A stretch of 64,000 bases of DNA from Curtobacterium sp. VKM Ac-2865 (GCF_015350905.1 NZ_JADKRZ010000002.1:558001-622000), one strand, 5' to 3'; shown: positions 35,243 through 44,180, numbered from the stretch's first letter. Made by a program: numbers and translations. Notes: generated by a model from the sequence alone, not told the origin.

Positions 35243-35316
35243 TAGCGAGGGCGGGACTTGAACCCGCGACCCCACGATTATGAGTCGTGTGCTCTAACCA
35301 ACTGAGCTACCCCGCC
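35243..35316 (-). tRNA. tRNA-Met (CAU), elongator type
   Basis: 74 bases; loop CTCATAA gives anticodon CAT. The acceptor stem GGCGGGG/CCTCGCT and lack of the three G:C pairs of the initiator stem mark it as elongator Met rather than fMet; tRNA-Ile2 is the less likely alternative. CC of the CCA tail is encoded. Confidence 0.92.
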
Positions 35317-35348
35317 AGAGATCCGGCGCTGTGTTCACGCCGGGTCGG

Positions 35349-35420
<72 letters not shown>

Positions 35421-35510
35421 GTGTACCGCGAGCGGCACCACACGAGGATAGCAGAACCCGGACGGTGCTCCAGAACCGACTGCGACGCCCGGGCGTGCCG
35501 TCCGCGGAGG

Positions 35511-36719
35511 TCAGTTCGCGTTGGCCCTGAGCCACGCCAGCGGGTCCACCGGCACGCCGTCCAGGTGCACCTCGAGGTGCAGGTGCGGGCCGGTCGAGTT
35601 GCCGGTGCTGCCGACGAGCCCGAGGACGTCGCCGACCTCGACCTCCTGGCCCTGCATGACCTGGAAGGAGTCGTCCTGCATGTGGCCGTACACGCTCGTG
35701 AACTGCTTGCCGTCGACCTCGTGCTCGACCCAGACGTCGTTGCCGAAGCCGCCGTCGTGCGCCTGCACCTTGACGACGGTGCCGGCGGCGATCACGTGGA
35801 TCGGGGTGCCAGCACCCGGAGCGAAGTCGACGCCCTGGTGGTTCGTGGAGCAGAACGAGCAGCCGGCGACCTGGCGTCCGCCGAACCCGGAGGTGATCGG
35901 GACGCCGGTGGGGAACGGCCACTGGATCGTGCCGGCGGGGTCGTTCGTGAAGGAGGAGGAGTCCGTGACCTTGGGCTGCGCTGCGGCGGCCGTCACCGTG
36001 TAGGCGTCGCGGTCGATCGACCCCGTGGTCGTGTCGCCGGAGCGGAAGTCCTGCGCGTCACCGGCAGCGGCCGCGGCCGCGAGCGGGGACCCGGGCTCGG
36101 CGGTGTACAGCGCCTGGGCGGGCAGCGAGGTCGACACGACGAGGCCGGCGGCGAAGAGCAGGGCGCCGACGGCGGTGACGCGGGAGGCGTTCCGGCGGAA
36201 GGCCACTCCCCCGCGCTGGGTCGTCGCCGCGGGCCGCGGGACGGCGCCGAGGTGACGGGTGGCTCGGTCGACGCGGACGGCAGCGGGAGCGGCCTTCGCG
36301 GCGGGGACGGCTGACTTCGCCGTGGACGCGGACTGCACCGTGCGACGCCGGCTGCCGGCACGCTTCGTGGTCGGTGCGACGACGGGCGAGCTGGGCGCGG
36401 GAGGAGTCACGGGGCCGAAGGCGGACTGCGGCAGGACCGGGGACGCGGGGGCCGGCGGCGTGACGGGCATCGCTGCGGCCGAGTCGTCGGCGACGGGCGA
36501 GACCGGAGCTGCGCTCGACGGAGCAGCGGCGACCGGAGCCGGCACGACGGCGGTGTCCGACGACGACATGCGCTGGACGCCCTGCTTCACGGCCGCGCGT
36601 TCCGCCTCGATGCGGGCTCGGCGGGTGAGGTGCGTGACCGGAGTCGGGTGCGGGGACTGCGCCGTTGCGTCGGTGGTGGTTCGTCCGGAGACGACGGGCG
36701 AGAGCGGAGTCTGGGGCAT
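35511..36719 (-). CDS. M23 (LytM-type) metallopeptidase, 402 aa
   Basis: C-terminal M23 domain with the zinc ligands in NHQGVDFAPG (HxxxD) and HLHLEVH (HxH), so an active peptidoglycan endopeptidase is expected. A membrane helix at ~176-200 (VTAVGALLFAAGLVVSTSLP) follows a long Pro/Ala/Ser-rich and basic N-terminus, giving a type II anchor with the peptidase outside. ATG at 36719. The upstream region carries direct repeats that may bind a response regulator. Ends with the typical GSTGNSTGPHLHLEV core. Confidence 0.93.
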   Translation of the reverse strand: MPQTPLSPVVSGRTTTDATAQSPHPTPVTHLTRRARIEAERAAVKQGVQRMSSSDTAVVPAPVAAAPSSAAPVSPVADDSAAAMPVTPPAPASPVLPQSAFGPVTPPAPSSPVVAPTTKRAGSRRRTVQSASTAKSAVPAAKAAPAAVRVDRATRHLGAVPRPAATTQRGGVAFRRNASRVTAVGALLFAAGLVVSTSLPAQALYTAEPGSPLAAAAAAGDAQDFRSGDTTTGSIDRDAYTVTAAAAQPKVTDSSSFTNDPAGTIQWPFPTGVPITSGFGGRQVAGCSFCSTNHQGVDFAPGAGTPIHVIAAGTVVKVQAHDGGFGNDVWVEHEVDGKQFTSVYGHMQDDSFQVMQGQEVEVGDVLGLVGSTGNSTGPHLHLEVHLDGVPVDPLAWLRANAN

Positions 36720-36752
36720 ACGTGCGGTGATGATCCTGATCGAGGCAGATGC

Positions 36753-36777
36753 GCTCGTTGGTAACGAGCAGATAACG
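36753..36777 (-). promoter_or_regulatory. Hairpin and 11-bp-spaced repeats upstream of the M23 gene
   Basis: GGTAACG (36760-36766) and GATAACG (36771-36777) form direct repeats one helical turn apart; the first is also part of the small palindrome GCTCGTT-GGT-AACGAGC (36753-36769). MtrA-type regulators of cell-wall hydrolases bind GTAAC-like direct repeats, so this is a candidate site (inference). Confidence 0.35.
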
Positions 36778-36865
36778 GGACTCGACGACGCTACCAGGGG
36801 TCACGGTGTGACGCCAGTCGTAGGCATGCCCACACCTGTGCCCAGAGTGCGGGGCGCGGAAGCGC

Positions 36866-37687
36866 TCAACCAGCGAGCACGTCGGCCTCTGCGCGGCGGA
36901 CCAGGGACTCGAGCTGCTCGGCGATCGAGGGCGCTGCGAACAGGAAGGACCGGGTCCCCCCGGCCTCCCACGTGCGGGAGACGGCGCCGGCGCACACGGC
37001 GACGATCGACCCGGCGGCCATGTCCCACGGGTTGATGCCCCGTTCGTAGTACGCGTCGACCGTGCCCGCTCCGACGGCGCAGCAGTCGAGCGCGGCGGAC
37101 CCGCCGCGGCGGATGTCCCGCACGTCGCCGAGGAGTCCGGCGAGCACCGCGACCTGCTCCCGGCGCCGTTCGACGGTGTAGCCGAAGCCGGTGGCCACGA
37201 GGGTCTCGGCGAGGGACGCCGGCTCGGAGACGCTGAGGCGGACGCCGTTCAGCGTCGCCGGCTCCCCCGCGACGGCACGGAACACGTCGCCCGTCGCTGG
37301 TGCGATGACGACGCCGGCGACGGGCTCCCACTGTGCGGGGTCGGGTTCGCCGCGGACGACGCCGATGCTCACGGCGTAGGCGGGGCTGCCGTAGAGGTAG
37401 TTGACGGTGCCGTCGATCGGGTCGACGACCCAGGTGATGCCGGTGCTGCCGCTGCTCGCGCCGGTCTCCTCGCCGAAGAACGCGTCGTCGGGGCGGGCGG
37501 CGGCGATCCGGGAGCGGATGAGGTCCTCGACCTCCTGGTCGGCCGCGGTGACGACGTCGACGATGCTCGACTTCCGGTCGGCGACCTCGACGCCCTCGGC
37601 TCGGCGGCGGGCGGCGAGGGCCGCAGCCTCGGTCGCGATGGACTCGGCGAGGTCGGCGAGTTCGGTCGGGGTCGGCGCAGCGCTCAT
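36866..37687 (-). CDS. Inositol monophosphatase-family protein, 273 aa
   Basis: Metal-dependent phosphatase fold. Metal ligands appear as FGEET near residue 72, the signature WVVDPIDGTVNYLYG near 87 and NPWDMAAG near 220. Members hydrolyse inositol phosphate, histidinol phosphate or PAP; the substrate cannot be fixed here. ATG at 37687 with GGGAGG upstream. Its upstream region begins with three 55-bp tandem repeats, so the promoter may lie inside or beyond them. Confidence 0.9.
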   Translation of the reverse strand: MSAAPTPTELADLAESIATEAAALAARRRAEGVEVADRKSSIVDVVTAADQEVEDLIRSRIAAARPDDAFFGEETGASSGSTGITWVVDPIDGTVNYLYGSPAYAVSIGVVRGEPDPAQWEPVAGVVIAPATGDVFRAVAGEPATLNGVRLSVSEPASLAETLVATGFGYTVERRREQVAVLAGLLGDVRDIRRGGSAALDCCAVGAGTVDAYYERGINPWDMAAGSIVAVCAGAVSRTWEAGGTRSFLFAAPSIAEQLESLVRRAEADVLAG

Positions 37688-37692
37688 GGCCT

Positions 37693-37857
37693 GATCCTCC
37701 CAGCCCGGGCGGGTGGTGGTCCCAGGCGTGGGAGGTGGGAGCGCGCGGATCCTCCCAGCCCGGGCGGATGGTCGTTCCGTGCGTGGGACGTGGAATCACG
37801 CGGATCCACCCTGCCCGGGCGGGTGGTCGTTCCGTGCGTGGGACGTGGAATCGCGCG
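37693..37857. repeat. Three tandem 55-bp repeats upstream of the phosphatase gene
   Basis: Units at 37693-37747, 37748-37802 and 37803-37857, each starting GATCC(T/A)CCC(A/T)GCCCGGG and ending CGCG. Units 2 and 3 are nearly identical, unit 1 is more diverged, so unit 3 arose last. Each unit contains the palindrome core CCCGGG and CGTGGGA. They begin five bases upstream of the start codon, so unit 1 also supplies its GGGAGG ribosome site. The rest of the spacer up to 37959 holds no gene I can support. Confidence 0.88.
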
Positions 37858-37959
37858 TTGTCCGTCGGTTCTTCCCGCCTCCGACGCGCGATTCGACTTC
37901 CCATCGCGGGCGTGAGGGGAAGAAACGCGCGCACCCGCGCGGTGCGGAGTCCGCAACTG

Positions 37960-38005
37960 CCGGACTGGAGGCTCGGTTCCAGCTGGCACCGAGCCTCCAG
38001 TCCGG
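37960..38005. repeat. Dispersed palindrome (CCGGACTGGAGGCTCGG variant)
   Basis: CCGGACTGGAGGCTCGG pairs with the arm ending at 38005. Same family as the GGACGGGAGG elements but with ACTGGAGG instead of ACGGGAGG. Confidence 0.78.
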
Positions 38006-38024
38006 CACGCCCTCGTCACGCGAG

Positions 38025-38059
38025 GGCGAAACGAGAAGGGGCCCCGTTCAGAACGGGGC
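38025..38059 (-). terminator. Second (distal) terminator after tRNA-Tyr
   Basis: GCCCCGTT/AACGGGGC hairpin (38041-38059) followed on the minus strand by CCCTTCTCGTTTCGCC. It duplicates the proximal terminator at 38091-38125 including the flank GGGCGAAACGAGAA. Confidence 0.7.
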
Positions 38060-38090
38060 ACGACGAGAGAGGCCCGCGTCCAGACCTGGG

Positions 38091-38125
38091 CGAAACGAGA
38101 AAGGGCCCCGTCAGAAACGGGGCCC
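38091..38125 (-). terminator. First (proximal) terminator after tRNA-Tyr
   Basis: GGGCCCCGT (38103-38111) pairs with ACGGGGCCC (38117-38125); then CTTTCTCGTTT on the minus strand. Confidence 0.78.
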
Positions 38126-38175
38126 TGCTCTGGTGACTCGGCCACTCGAAGAGAGTTCTTCAGCGAATGGACACG

Positions 38176-38257
38176 TGGCGAGTGAGGGATTCGAACCCCC
38201 GAAGGCTACGCCGGCTGATTTACAGTCAGATCCCTTTGGCCGCTTGGGTAACTCGCC
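38176..38257 (-). tRNA. tRNA-Tyr (GUA)
   Basis: 82 bases with a long variable arm; acceptor GGCGAGT/ACTCGCC, anticodon loop CTGTAAA giving GTA. CCA not encoded. Confidence 0.95.
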
Positions 38258-38357
38258 ATGTGCGCACCCAGCCCGTGTGATCACCAACCGGAGGCGCCAG
38301 AACAGCATACCGGACAGCCGAGCGTGGTCGTGACCAACCGAGGTCAGCGTCGCCGGA

Positions 38358-38363
38358 TAGGGT
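38358..38363 (+). promoter_or_regulatory. -10 box of the leaderless yajQ-family promoter
   Basis: TAGGGT seven bases before the ATG at 38371. Confidence 0.55.
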
Positions 38364-38370
38364 GGTCGGC

Positions 38371-38859
38371 ATGGCAGACAGCTCCTTCGACGTGGTCAGC
38401 AAGGTCGACAAGATGGAGGCGGACAACGCCCTCAACCAGGCCGCCAAGGAGATCGAGCAGCGCTACGACTTCAAGGGTGTCGGCGCCTCGGTCGCGTTCA
38501 GCGGTGAGGACGTCCTCATCAAGGCGAACACCGCGGAGCGCGCCACGGCCGTCCTCGACGTGTTCGAGTCGAAGGCGATCAAGCGCGGCATCAGCCTGAA
38601 GAGCATCGACGCCGGCGAGCCCTACGCCTCGGGCAAGGAGTTCCGCATCGAGGTCAAGTTCAAGAACGGCATCGAGCAGGACGTGGCGAAGAAGATCGGC
38701 GCGTTCCTCCGGGCGCAGGCCCCGAAGACCGTGAAGAGCCAGATCCAGGGCGACGAGCTCCGGGTCTCGTCGAAGAGCCGCGACGACCTGCAGAACACCA
38801 TCCAGCTGCTCAAGGGCGAAGAGTTCGACGTCCCGCTCCAGTTCATCAACTTCCGCTGA
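38371..38859 (+). CDS. YajQ-family nucleotide-binding protein, 162 aa
   Basis: Begins MADSSFDVVSKVDKMEADNALNQ and has the family's repeated ferredoxin-like domains (EIEQRYDFKG; IKRGISLKSID; NTIQLLKGEEFDVPLQFINFR). YajQ proteins bind c-di-GMP in some proteobacteria and GTP or tRNA in others; the role in actinobacteria is unclear. Likely leaderless. Full length. Confidence 0.93.
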   Translation: MADSSFDVVSKVDKMEADNALNQAAKEIEQRYDFKGVGASVAFSGEDVLIKANTAERATAVLDVFESKAIKRGISLKSIDAGEPYASGKEFRIEVKFKNGIEQDVAKKIGAFLRAQAPKTVKSQIQGDELRVSSKSRDDLQNTIQLLKGEEFDVPLQFINFR

Positions 38860-38900
38860 CGCGCCCGCGTTCGCCGAACCGCTGACGACACGACGTCCCC

Positions 38901-40361
38901 GTGGAGCACTGGCTCACCGTCGCCCTGACCGTCCTGCTCGTCCTGTTGGACCTGGCGATCCGTGTGTTCGCGATCATCTACGTGCCGATCAACCGCAAGC
39001 CGCAGACGGCGACCGGGTGGCTGCTGGCGATCTTCCTGATCCCGTACATCGGGTTCATCGTCTTCCTCATCATCGGGTCGACGAAGCTGCCGAAGGCGCG
39101 GCGTGAGAAGCAGACCGAGATCAACGCGTACATCCTCGAGCAGACCGAGGGCATCGAGCGGGTGCGCCGTGACCACCCGTGGCCCCCGTGGTTCGAGAGC
39201 ATCACGGAGCTGAACCGGAAGCTGGGCGCGATGCCCCTGGTGGGCGGCAACTCGGCGGAGCTCTACCCCGACTCCGAGGACGCGATCCTCGAGATGGCCC
39301 GCGCGATCGACGGCTCACGGCGTTTCGTGCACGTCGAGTTCTACATCGCGACGCTCGACGACACCACCCGCCCGTTCTTCGACGCCCTCGCCCGGGCCCA
39401 GGCACGCGGCGTCCGGGTCCGCTTCCTCATGGACCACTGGGCCAGCCGCGGGTACCCGGCGTTCAAGGACACCCTCGCGTTCCTCGACGACGCCGGCATC
39501 GAGTGGCACCTGATGCTCCCGCTGCAGCCGCTGCAGGGGAAGTTCCAGCGCCCGGACCTGCGGAACCACCGGAAGATCATGGTGATCGACGGCTCGATCG
39601 CCTTCACGGGGTCGCAGAACCTCATCGACAAGTCGTACGACCTCAAGGGCAACATCGCCAGGGGCCTGGCGTACAAGGACCTGTTCGCCCGCTTCGAGGG
39701 GCCGGTCGTCGCGGGGATCAACGCCCTGTTCGTCACCGACTGGTACAGCGAGACCGACGAGCTCCTGCTCCGGGAGAGCGACCCCGTGCACCGAGCCGAC
39801 CGTGGCGACGCGCTCGACTGCCAGGTCGTCCCGTCGGGGCCCGGGTTCGACGGCGAGAACAACCTGCGCCTGTTCAACGCGCTGCTGTACTCGGCGCAGA
39901 AGCGGGTGTCGATCACCTCGCCGTACTTCGTGCCGGACGACTCGATGCTCTACGCCATCACGACGACGGCGCAGCGTGGGGTCGAGGTCGAGCTCTTCGT
40001 GGGTGAGATCGGCGACCACGCCATGACGTGGCACGCGCAACGGTCCTACTACGAGGGGCTGCTCCGCGCGGGCGTGAAGATCTGGCTGTACAAGGCCCCG
40101 ACCGTCCTGCACGCCAAGCACTTCACGATCGACGACGACGTCGCGGTCATCGGCTCGAGCAACATGGACATGCGCTCGTTCAGCCTGAACCTCGAGATCT
40201 CGGTGCTCGTGCGCGGTGAGCGGTTCGTCGACGCGCTGCGCGGGGTGCAGGACGCCTACCGGGAGCAGAGCCGGGAGCTCGACCTGGACGAGTGGCTCGG
40301 ACGGACGCGTCGGTCGCAGGTGCTCGACAACGTCGCGCGGCTCACCGCCGCCCTGCAGTAG
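38901..40361 (+). CDS. cls: Cardiolipin synthase, 486 aa
   Basis: Two N-terminal membrane helices (~5-60) followed by two phospholipase-D HKD motifs: NHRKIMVIDGSIAFTGSQN near residue 225 and LHAKHFTIDDDVAVIGSSN near residue 405. It condenses two phosphatidylglycerols, or CDP-DAG and PG, at the membrane. GTG at 38901, 41 bp after the YajQ gene, no clear ribosome site. A hairpin-forming dispersed repeat follows. Confidence 0.93.
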   Translation: MEHWLTVALTVLLVLLDLAIRVFAIIYVPINRKPQTATGWLLAIFLIPYIGFIVFLIIGSTKLPKARREKQTEINAYILEQTEGIERVRRDHPWPPWFESITELNRKLGAMPLVGGNSAELYPDSEDAILEMARAIDGSRRFVHVEFYIATLDDTTRPFFDALARAQARGVRVRFLMDHWASRGYPAFKDTLAFLDDAGIEWHLMLPLQPLQGKFQRPDLRNHRKIMVIDGSIAFTGSQNLIDKSYDLKGNIARGLAYKDLFARFEGPVVAGINALFVTDWYSETDELLLRESDPVHRADRGDALDCQVVPSGPGFDGENNLRLFNALLYSAQKRVSITSPYFVPDDSMLYAITTTAQRGVEVELFVGEIGDHAMTWHAQRSYYEGLLRAGVKIWLYKAPTVLHAKHFTIDDDVAVIGSSNMDMRSFSLNLEISVLVRGERFVDALRGVQDAYREQSRELDLDEWLGRTRRSQVLDNVARLTAALQ

Positions 40362-40402
40362 TCGCCGGCCAGGAGGCTCGCCCCGGCTGGCGCGCGCCGG
40401 CC

Positions 40403-40487
40403 GCACCGTGCGCGTTCCTCCGCCCCGTGCGAGGTTGCGCACGTGGTGCGGCGCTACGAGTTCGCACGGGGTGTGCAACCTCGCACC
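40403..40487. repeat. Second dispersed repeat family, copy A
   Basis: Contains GTGCGAGGTTGCGCAC (40427-40442) inverted with one mismatch at 40471-40486. Shares GCACCGTGCGCG...TTCCTC and GCACGGGGTG.GCAACCTCG with the copy at 46469-46554. Lies after cls, convergent with the next gene. Confidence 0.7.
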
Positions 40488-40519
40488 GGTCGAGAGGGTC
40501 CGCACCGTGCGCGTGCCGG

Positions 40520-41617
40520 TCAGCGCCCGACGGTGCCGGCGATGTGGGAGACCAGGCGTTCGAGGGGCCCCCGCCCGAGGAACCGCTGCCACAGCATCGC
40601 GAACACCGCCGCACCGACGGCGAACCACCACCACGTGGCGAGGCCCTGCGGGAGCCCGGGCACCGCGGCGATCACGACGAGGTGCAGCGCGTAGATCGAC
40701 AGCGGCATCGAGCCGATCGCGACGAGCGGGAACGCGATGCGCTGGACGGTCCGCGCGCGGCCGTCGACGAGCAGCGAGCACAGCCCGATGACGGCGATCG
40801 CCACCCCGGCGGTCCCCAGGACGTCGACGATCGACGACGAGTGGTCGCGCGGCGAGAGGAACACCTGCGCCACGGCCTGTCCGGCGGTCGAGCCCTCGGA
40901 CACGTACGGCACCCCCGGGAACGCGTTGCCGGCGTCGGCCGGGATCGGTGCGAGCAGGGTGCCGACCACGTAGGCGACGGTGGCGACCACGATGCCGGAC
41001 GCGAGTAGCGCCACCTGGGTGCGCCGACCCTCCAGACCGCTCCGGGCGACGCCGAGACCGACCAGGACGTACGTCAGGAAGGTGACCACGGGGTAGACCA
41101 GCCCGAGCTGCTGCTCGAAGGAGCCGGTGTCGGCGTACAGCGGCACGATGGCGACCGCGAACGGCGCGGACAGCAGCGCGCAGGCGCCCGCCGCGGTGAA
41201 CACGGCCCACCGGGGCCAGCGGAGCGCGGGCAGGACGAGCAGGAAGAGCGCGCCGTAGGTCGGCAGGATGACGTAGACGGGCGTGCCGAGCAGCATCAGC
41301 GCCACCCCGATCACGACGATCAGGACGGCGCGGACGGCGAGCCGCGCACGGACACGACCGATCTCCGGCGGGCCGGGCGGGGTGGTGCGCCCGCTGACCA
41401 GGCCGACGGAGACACCCGCGAGGACAGCGAACAACGACGAGGATCGGCCGTTCACGACGGCGGACCACGAGGACGGGTCGGCCCAGTCGAGGTGGTCGGT
41501 GACGCCTCCGACGTGGGCGGCCATCATGCCGAGGAGCGCGACCGCACGGGCGACGTCGACCCCGGACAGGCGAGCGCCCCGCACCCGGGCGACGGGAGCG
41601 GGGCGCACGGCGGTCAT
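40520..41617 (-). CDS. Acyltransferase-type membrane protein (HGSNAT/DUF1624-DUF418 type), 365 aa
   Basis: Nine to ten hydrophobic helices. The N-terminal LSGVDVARAVALLGMMAAHV is characteristic of the heparan-alpha-glucosaminide N-acetyltransferase-like (DUF1624) group, and the C-terminal part resembles DUF418. Such proteins are thought to transfer acyl groups across the membrane; no substrate is known. ATG at 41617, three bases after the stop of the ferredoxin-reductase-like gene, so translation is probably coupled. Confidence 0.8.
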   Translation of the reverse strand: MTAVRPAPVARVRGARLSGVDVARAVALLGMMAAHVGGVTDHLDWADPSSWSAVVNGRSSSLFAVLAGVSVGLVSGRTTPPGPPEIGRVRARLAVRAVLIVVIGVALMLLGTPVYVILPTYGALFLLVLPALRWPRWAVFTAAGACALLSAPFAVAIVPLYADTGSFEQQLGLVYPVVTFLTYVLVGLGVARSGLEGRRTQVALLASGIVVATVAYVVGTLLAPIPADAGNAFPGVPYVSEGSTAGQAVAQVFLSPRDHSSSIVDVLGTAGVAIAVIGLCSLLVDGRARTVQRIAFPLVAIGSMPLSIYALHLVVIAAVPGLPQGLATWWWFAVGAAVFAMLWQRFLGRGPLERLVSHIAGTVGR

Positions 41618-41620
41618 GCG

Positions 41621-43024
41621 TCAGACCTGGTCGGCGCCGGCGCGCGAGGTGTCGGCGCTCGGCGCTTCGATGCGTCCGAGCGACGCGTCGACCATCTCCT
41701 CGCGCGGGACGACCTTGACGCGGGCGCGGCCGTGGGGCGCACCGAGCGCGATCTCGTGCTCGTCCAGGCGGTGCCAGCCGTCGAGGTCGGTGTACTCCAC
41801 CCCACGCTCGCGGAGCAGTGCCGGGACGGCTTCGTCGGAGGGGTCCACCGGCGTCCACCACTGGGCCTGGTCGTTGACTATGTGCTGGACGGTCTCCATC
41901 GCGTCGGACTTCGTGTGACCGATCAGGCCGACCGGCCCGCGCTTGATCCACCCGGTGGCGTAGACGCCCGGCATCTGCTGGTTGTCGTCGTCGAGGACCT
42001 GGCCCTCGTGGTTCGGGATGACACCGCGACGCTCGTCGAAGGGGAGCCCAGGCAGCGGCGACCCGAAGTAGCCGACCGCGCGGTAGGCGGCCTGGATCGG
42101 GATCTCGCGGACCTCACCGGTGCCCTCGACGCCGCCCTGCCCGTTCGGACGCGTGCGCTCGTAGCGGATCGCGGCGACGCGGCCCTGGTCGTCCCCGACG
42201 AACTCGAGCGGCTTCGCGTAGAAGTGCAGGTGCAGGCGGCGGCTGGCCGTGCCGGGCTCGCGCTTCCGCCACTGCTGCAGCACGCGGTCGATGACCATGA
42301 CCTGCTTGTTCGTCTGGATCGCGGTGAGCGAGGCCTCGTCGTGGTCGAAGTCCTCGTCGTACACGACGACGTCGACGTCCGGGACCTCGCCGAGCTCGCG
42401 GAGCTCGAGCGGGGTGAACTTCACCTGCGCCGGGCCGCGGCGGCCGAAGACGTGGACGTCCGTGACGGGCGAGGCCTTGAGCCCCTGGTAGACGTTGTCC
42501 GGCACCTCGGTCGGCAGCAGGTCGTCGGCGTGCTTGGCGAGGATCCGGGAGACGTCGAGCGCCACGTTGCCGTTGCCGATGACCGCGACGCTCTCGGCGG
42601 TGAGCGGCCAGGTGCGCGGGACGTCGGGGTGTCCGTCGAACCAGCTGACGAACTCGGCGGCCCCGTAGGAGCCCTCGAGCTCGACCCCCGGCACGTCGAG
42701 GTCGGCGTCCTTCACCGCACCGGTCGAGAAGACGACCGCGTTGTAGTGCTGCTTCAGGTCGTCGAGGGTGATGTCCTTGCCGTACTCGACGTTGCCGAAG
42801 ATGCGGATGTGCCCGCTGTCGAGCACGTCGCGGAGCGCGTTGATGATGCCCTTGATGCGGGGGTGGTCCGGGGCGACGCCGTAGCGGACCAGGCCGTACG
42901 GCGCCGGCAGCTGCTCGAAGAGGTCGATCGACACGTCGTACGCGTGTGCTTCCCGCAGGAGGATGTCCGCGGCGTAGATGCCGGCGGGACCGGCGCCGAC
43001 GATGGCGAGGCGGAGGGTGGGCAC
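41621..43024 (-). CDS. FprA-like ferredoxin/adrenodoxin-type NADP+ reductase, 467 aa
   Basis: FAD/NADPH flavoprotein resembling mycobacterial FprA and mitochondrial adrenodoxin reductase. FAD motif AIVGAGPAGIY near residue 7, FEQLPAPYGLVRYGVAPDHP, NADP motif VIGNGNVALDV near residue 148, and the C-terminal GWIKRGPVGLIGHTK are conserved. It should pass electrons from NADPH to a ferredoxin for P450s or other enzymes. GTG start with CTGGAG upstream. Followed by the acyltransferase gene. Confidence 0.93.
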   Translation of the reverse strand: MPTLRLAIVGAGPAGIYAADILLREAHAYDVSIDLFEQLPAPYGLVRYGVAPDHPRIKGIINALRDVLDSGHIRIFGNVEYGKDITLDDLKQHYNAVVFSTGAVKDADLDVPGVELEGSYGAAEFVSWFDGHPDVPRTWPLTAESVAVIGNGNVALDVSRILAKHADDLLPTEVPDNVYQGLKASPVTDVHVFGRRGPAQVKFTPLELRELGEVPDVDVVVYDEDFDHDEASLTAIQTNKQVMVIDRVLQQWRKREPGTASRRLHLHFYAKPLEFVGDDQGRVAAIRYERTRPNGQGGVEGTGEVREIPIQAAYRAVGYFGSPLPGLPFDERRGVIPNHEGQVLDDDNQQMPGVYATGWIKRGPVGLIGHTKSDAMETVQHIVNDQAQWWTPVDPSDEAVPALLRERGVEYTDLDGWHRLDEHEIALGAPHGRARVKVVPREEMVDASLGRIEAPSADTSRAGADQV

Positions 43025-43103
43025 GTGGGTCTCCAGTTCGTTCGAGCGGTGTGCTCCGGGGACGGGCGGTGTCGCCGTCGTCCGTGTGGCGGTGGTGCCG
43101 ACG

Positions 43104-44180
43104 TCAGCGGCTGCGGTCCACGACGGACTCCGCGAAGCGGGTGAGGGCGCGCTTCACCACGCCGTCGGGCAGGGGTTCGAGTGCGACGACGGCCTCGCCG
43201 GCCCACTGCGCCGCGAGCGCACGGGTCGCCGCCGTGGCCTCGTGGTCGCGCAGAGCGGCGACGGCGGAGAGGTAGGCGTCGGTGGTGACGGCGTCGTCCG
43301 GCGCACCGGTGACGTCACGTTCGATGCGCTCGACCAGTGCTGCCGCGCCGGGCTCGCTCGCCGCACGACGACGGAGCTGGAGCAGCGGCAGGGTGTCGAC
43401 GCCCGCGCGCAGGTCGTTGCCGGCGATCTTGCCGGTCTTGTCCTTCGCCGGGGCGAGGTCGATGACGTCGTCGACGAGCTGGAAGGCCACGCCGACCTTC
43501 TCGCCGAAGGTGCCGACGGCTTCGAGGTAGGCGCGGTCCGCTCCGGAGAAGAGCACCCCGGCGCGGGCCGCGGTCGCGATGAGCGAGCCGGTCTTGTCGC
43601 TGAGCACCTGGATGTAGTGCTCGACGGGGTCGTCCTCGGGCTGCGGGCCCGTCGTCTCGTGCAGCTGCCCCATGCAGAGGCGCTGGAAGGTCTCGGCCTG
43701 CATCCGGATGCCCTCGGGCCCGAGATCGGCGGTGATCAGGCTGGCACGGGCGAACAGCAGGTCCCCGGTGAGGATCGCGACGTTGTTGCCGTAGGTCACG
43801 TGCGCGGCCGGCACCCCGCGTCGCACGGGCGCTTCGTCCATGACGTCGTCGTGGTACAGCGACGCCAGGTGGGTCGTCTCGACGCTGACCGCGGCCTTGA
43901 CGACGTGGTCGGTCACGCCGTTGCCGAGCTGCGCGATGAGCAGCGTCAGGGTCGGACGGATCCGCTTGCCGCCCGCGGAGAGCAGGTACCGGCTGGTGGT
44001 GTCGGCCAGGGTGTCGGCGGAGCGCATGGCGTCCTCGAGCCCCTGCTCGACGAGTTCGAGTCCGTCGTCCACGGCGCTGATGAACCGGCGCTCCGTGGGG
44101 CTGGCGAACAACCGCTCGCCGATGCCGAGCGACGCTCGGAGACTCGGTGCGCGGCGTGCGACCGGGACGCTCGGGTTCAA
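43104..44180 (-). CDS. Polyprenyl diphosphate synthase, 358 aa
   Basis: All-trans prenyltransferase with both Asp-rich motifs: SLYHDDVMDEAPVRRG near residue 111 and FQLVDDVIDLAP near residue 236. Its place next to menG and close to menA suggests it makes the menaquinone side chain. TTG start at 44180 with GGAG six bases upstream; the reading frame begins there. Chain length cannot be read safely, but small residues before the first motif fit a long-chain enzyme. Confidence 0.93.
   Translation of the reverse strand: MNPSVPVARRAPSLRASLGIGERLFASPTERRFISAVDDGLELVEQGLEDAMRSADTLADTTSRYLLSAGGKRIRPTLTLLIAQLGNGVTDHVVKAAVSVETTHLASLYHDDVMDEAPVRRGVPAAHVTYGNNVAILTGDLLFARASLITADLGPEGIRMQAETFQRLCMGQLHETTGPQPEDDPVEHYIQVLSDKTGSLIATAARAGVLFSGADRAYLEAVGTFGEKVGVAFQLVDDVIDLAPAKDKTGKIAGNDLRAGVDTLPLLQLRRRAASEPGAAALVERIERDVTGAPDDAVTTDAYLSAVAALRDHEATAATRALAAQWAGEAVVALEPLPDGVVKRALTRFAESVVDRSR

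Noticed and set aside
35243..35316. Initiator tRNA-fMet
   Set aside because: The anticodon stem lacks the three consecutive G:C pairs, and the acceptor resembles actinobacterial elongator tRNA-Met.
36720..36865. c-di-AMP (ydaO) riboswitch upstream of the M23 gene
   Set aside because: The conserved ydaO segments are not visible in the short 5' region; only a small hairpin and direct repeats are.
37693..37857. CRISPR or integron attC-like array
   Set aside because: The 55-bp units are whole tandem copies without unique spacers, and no integrase or cassette genes are present.
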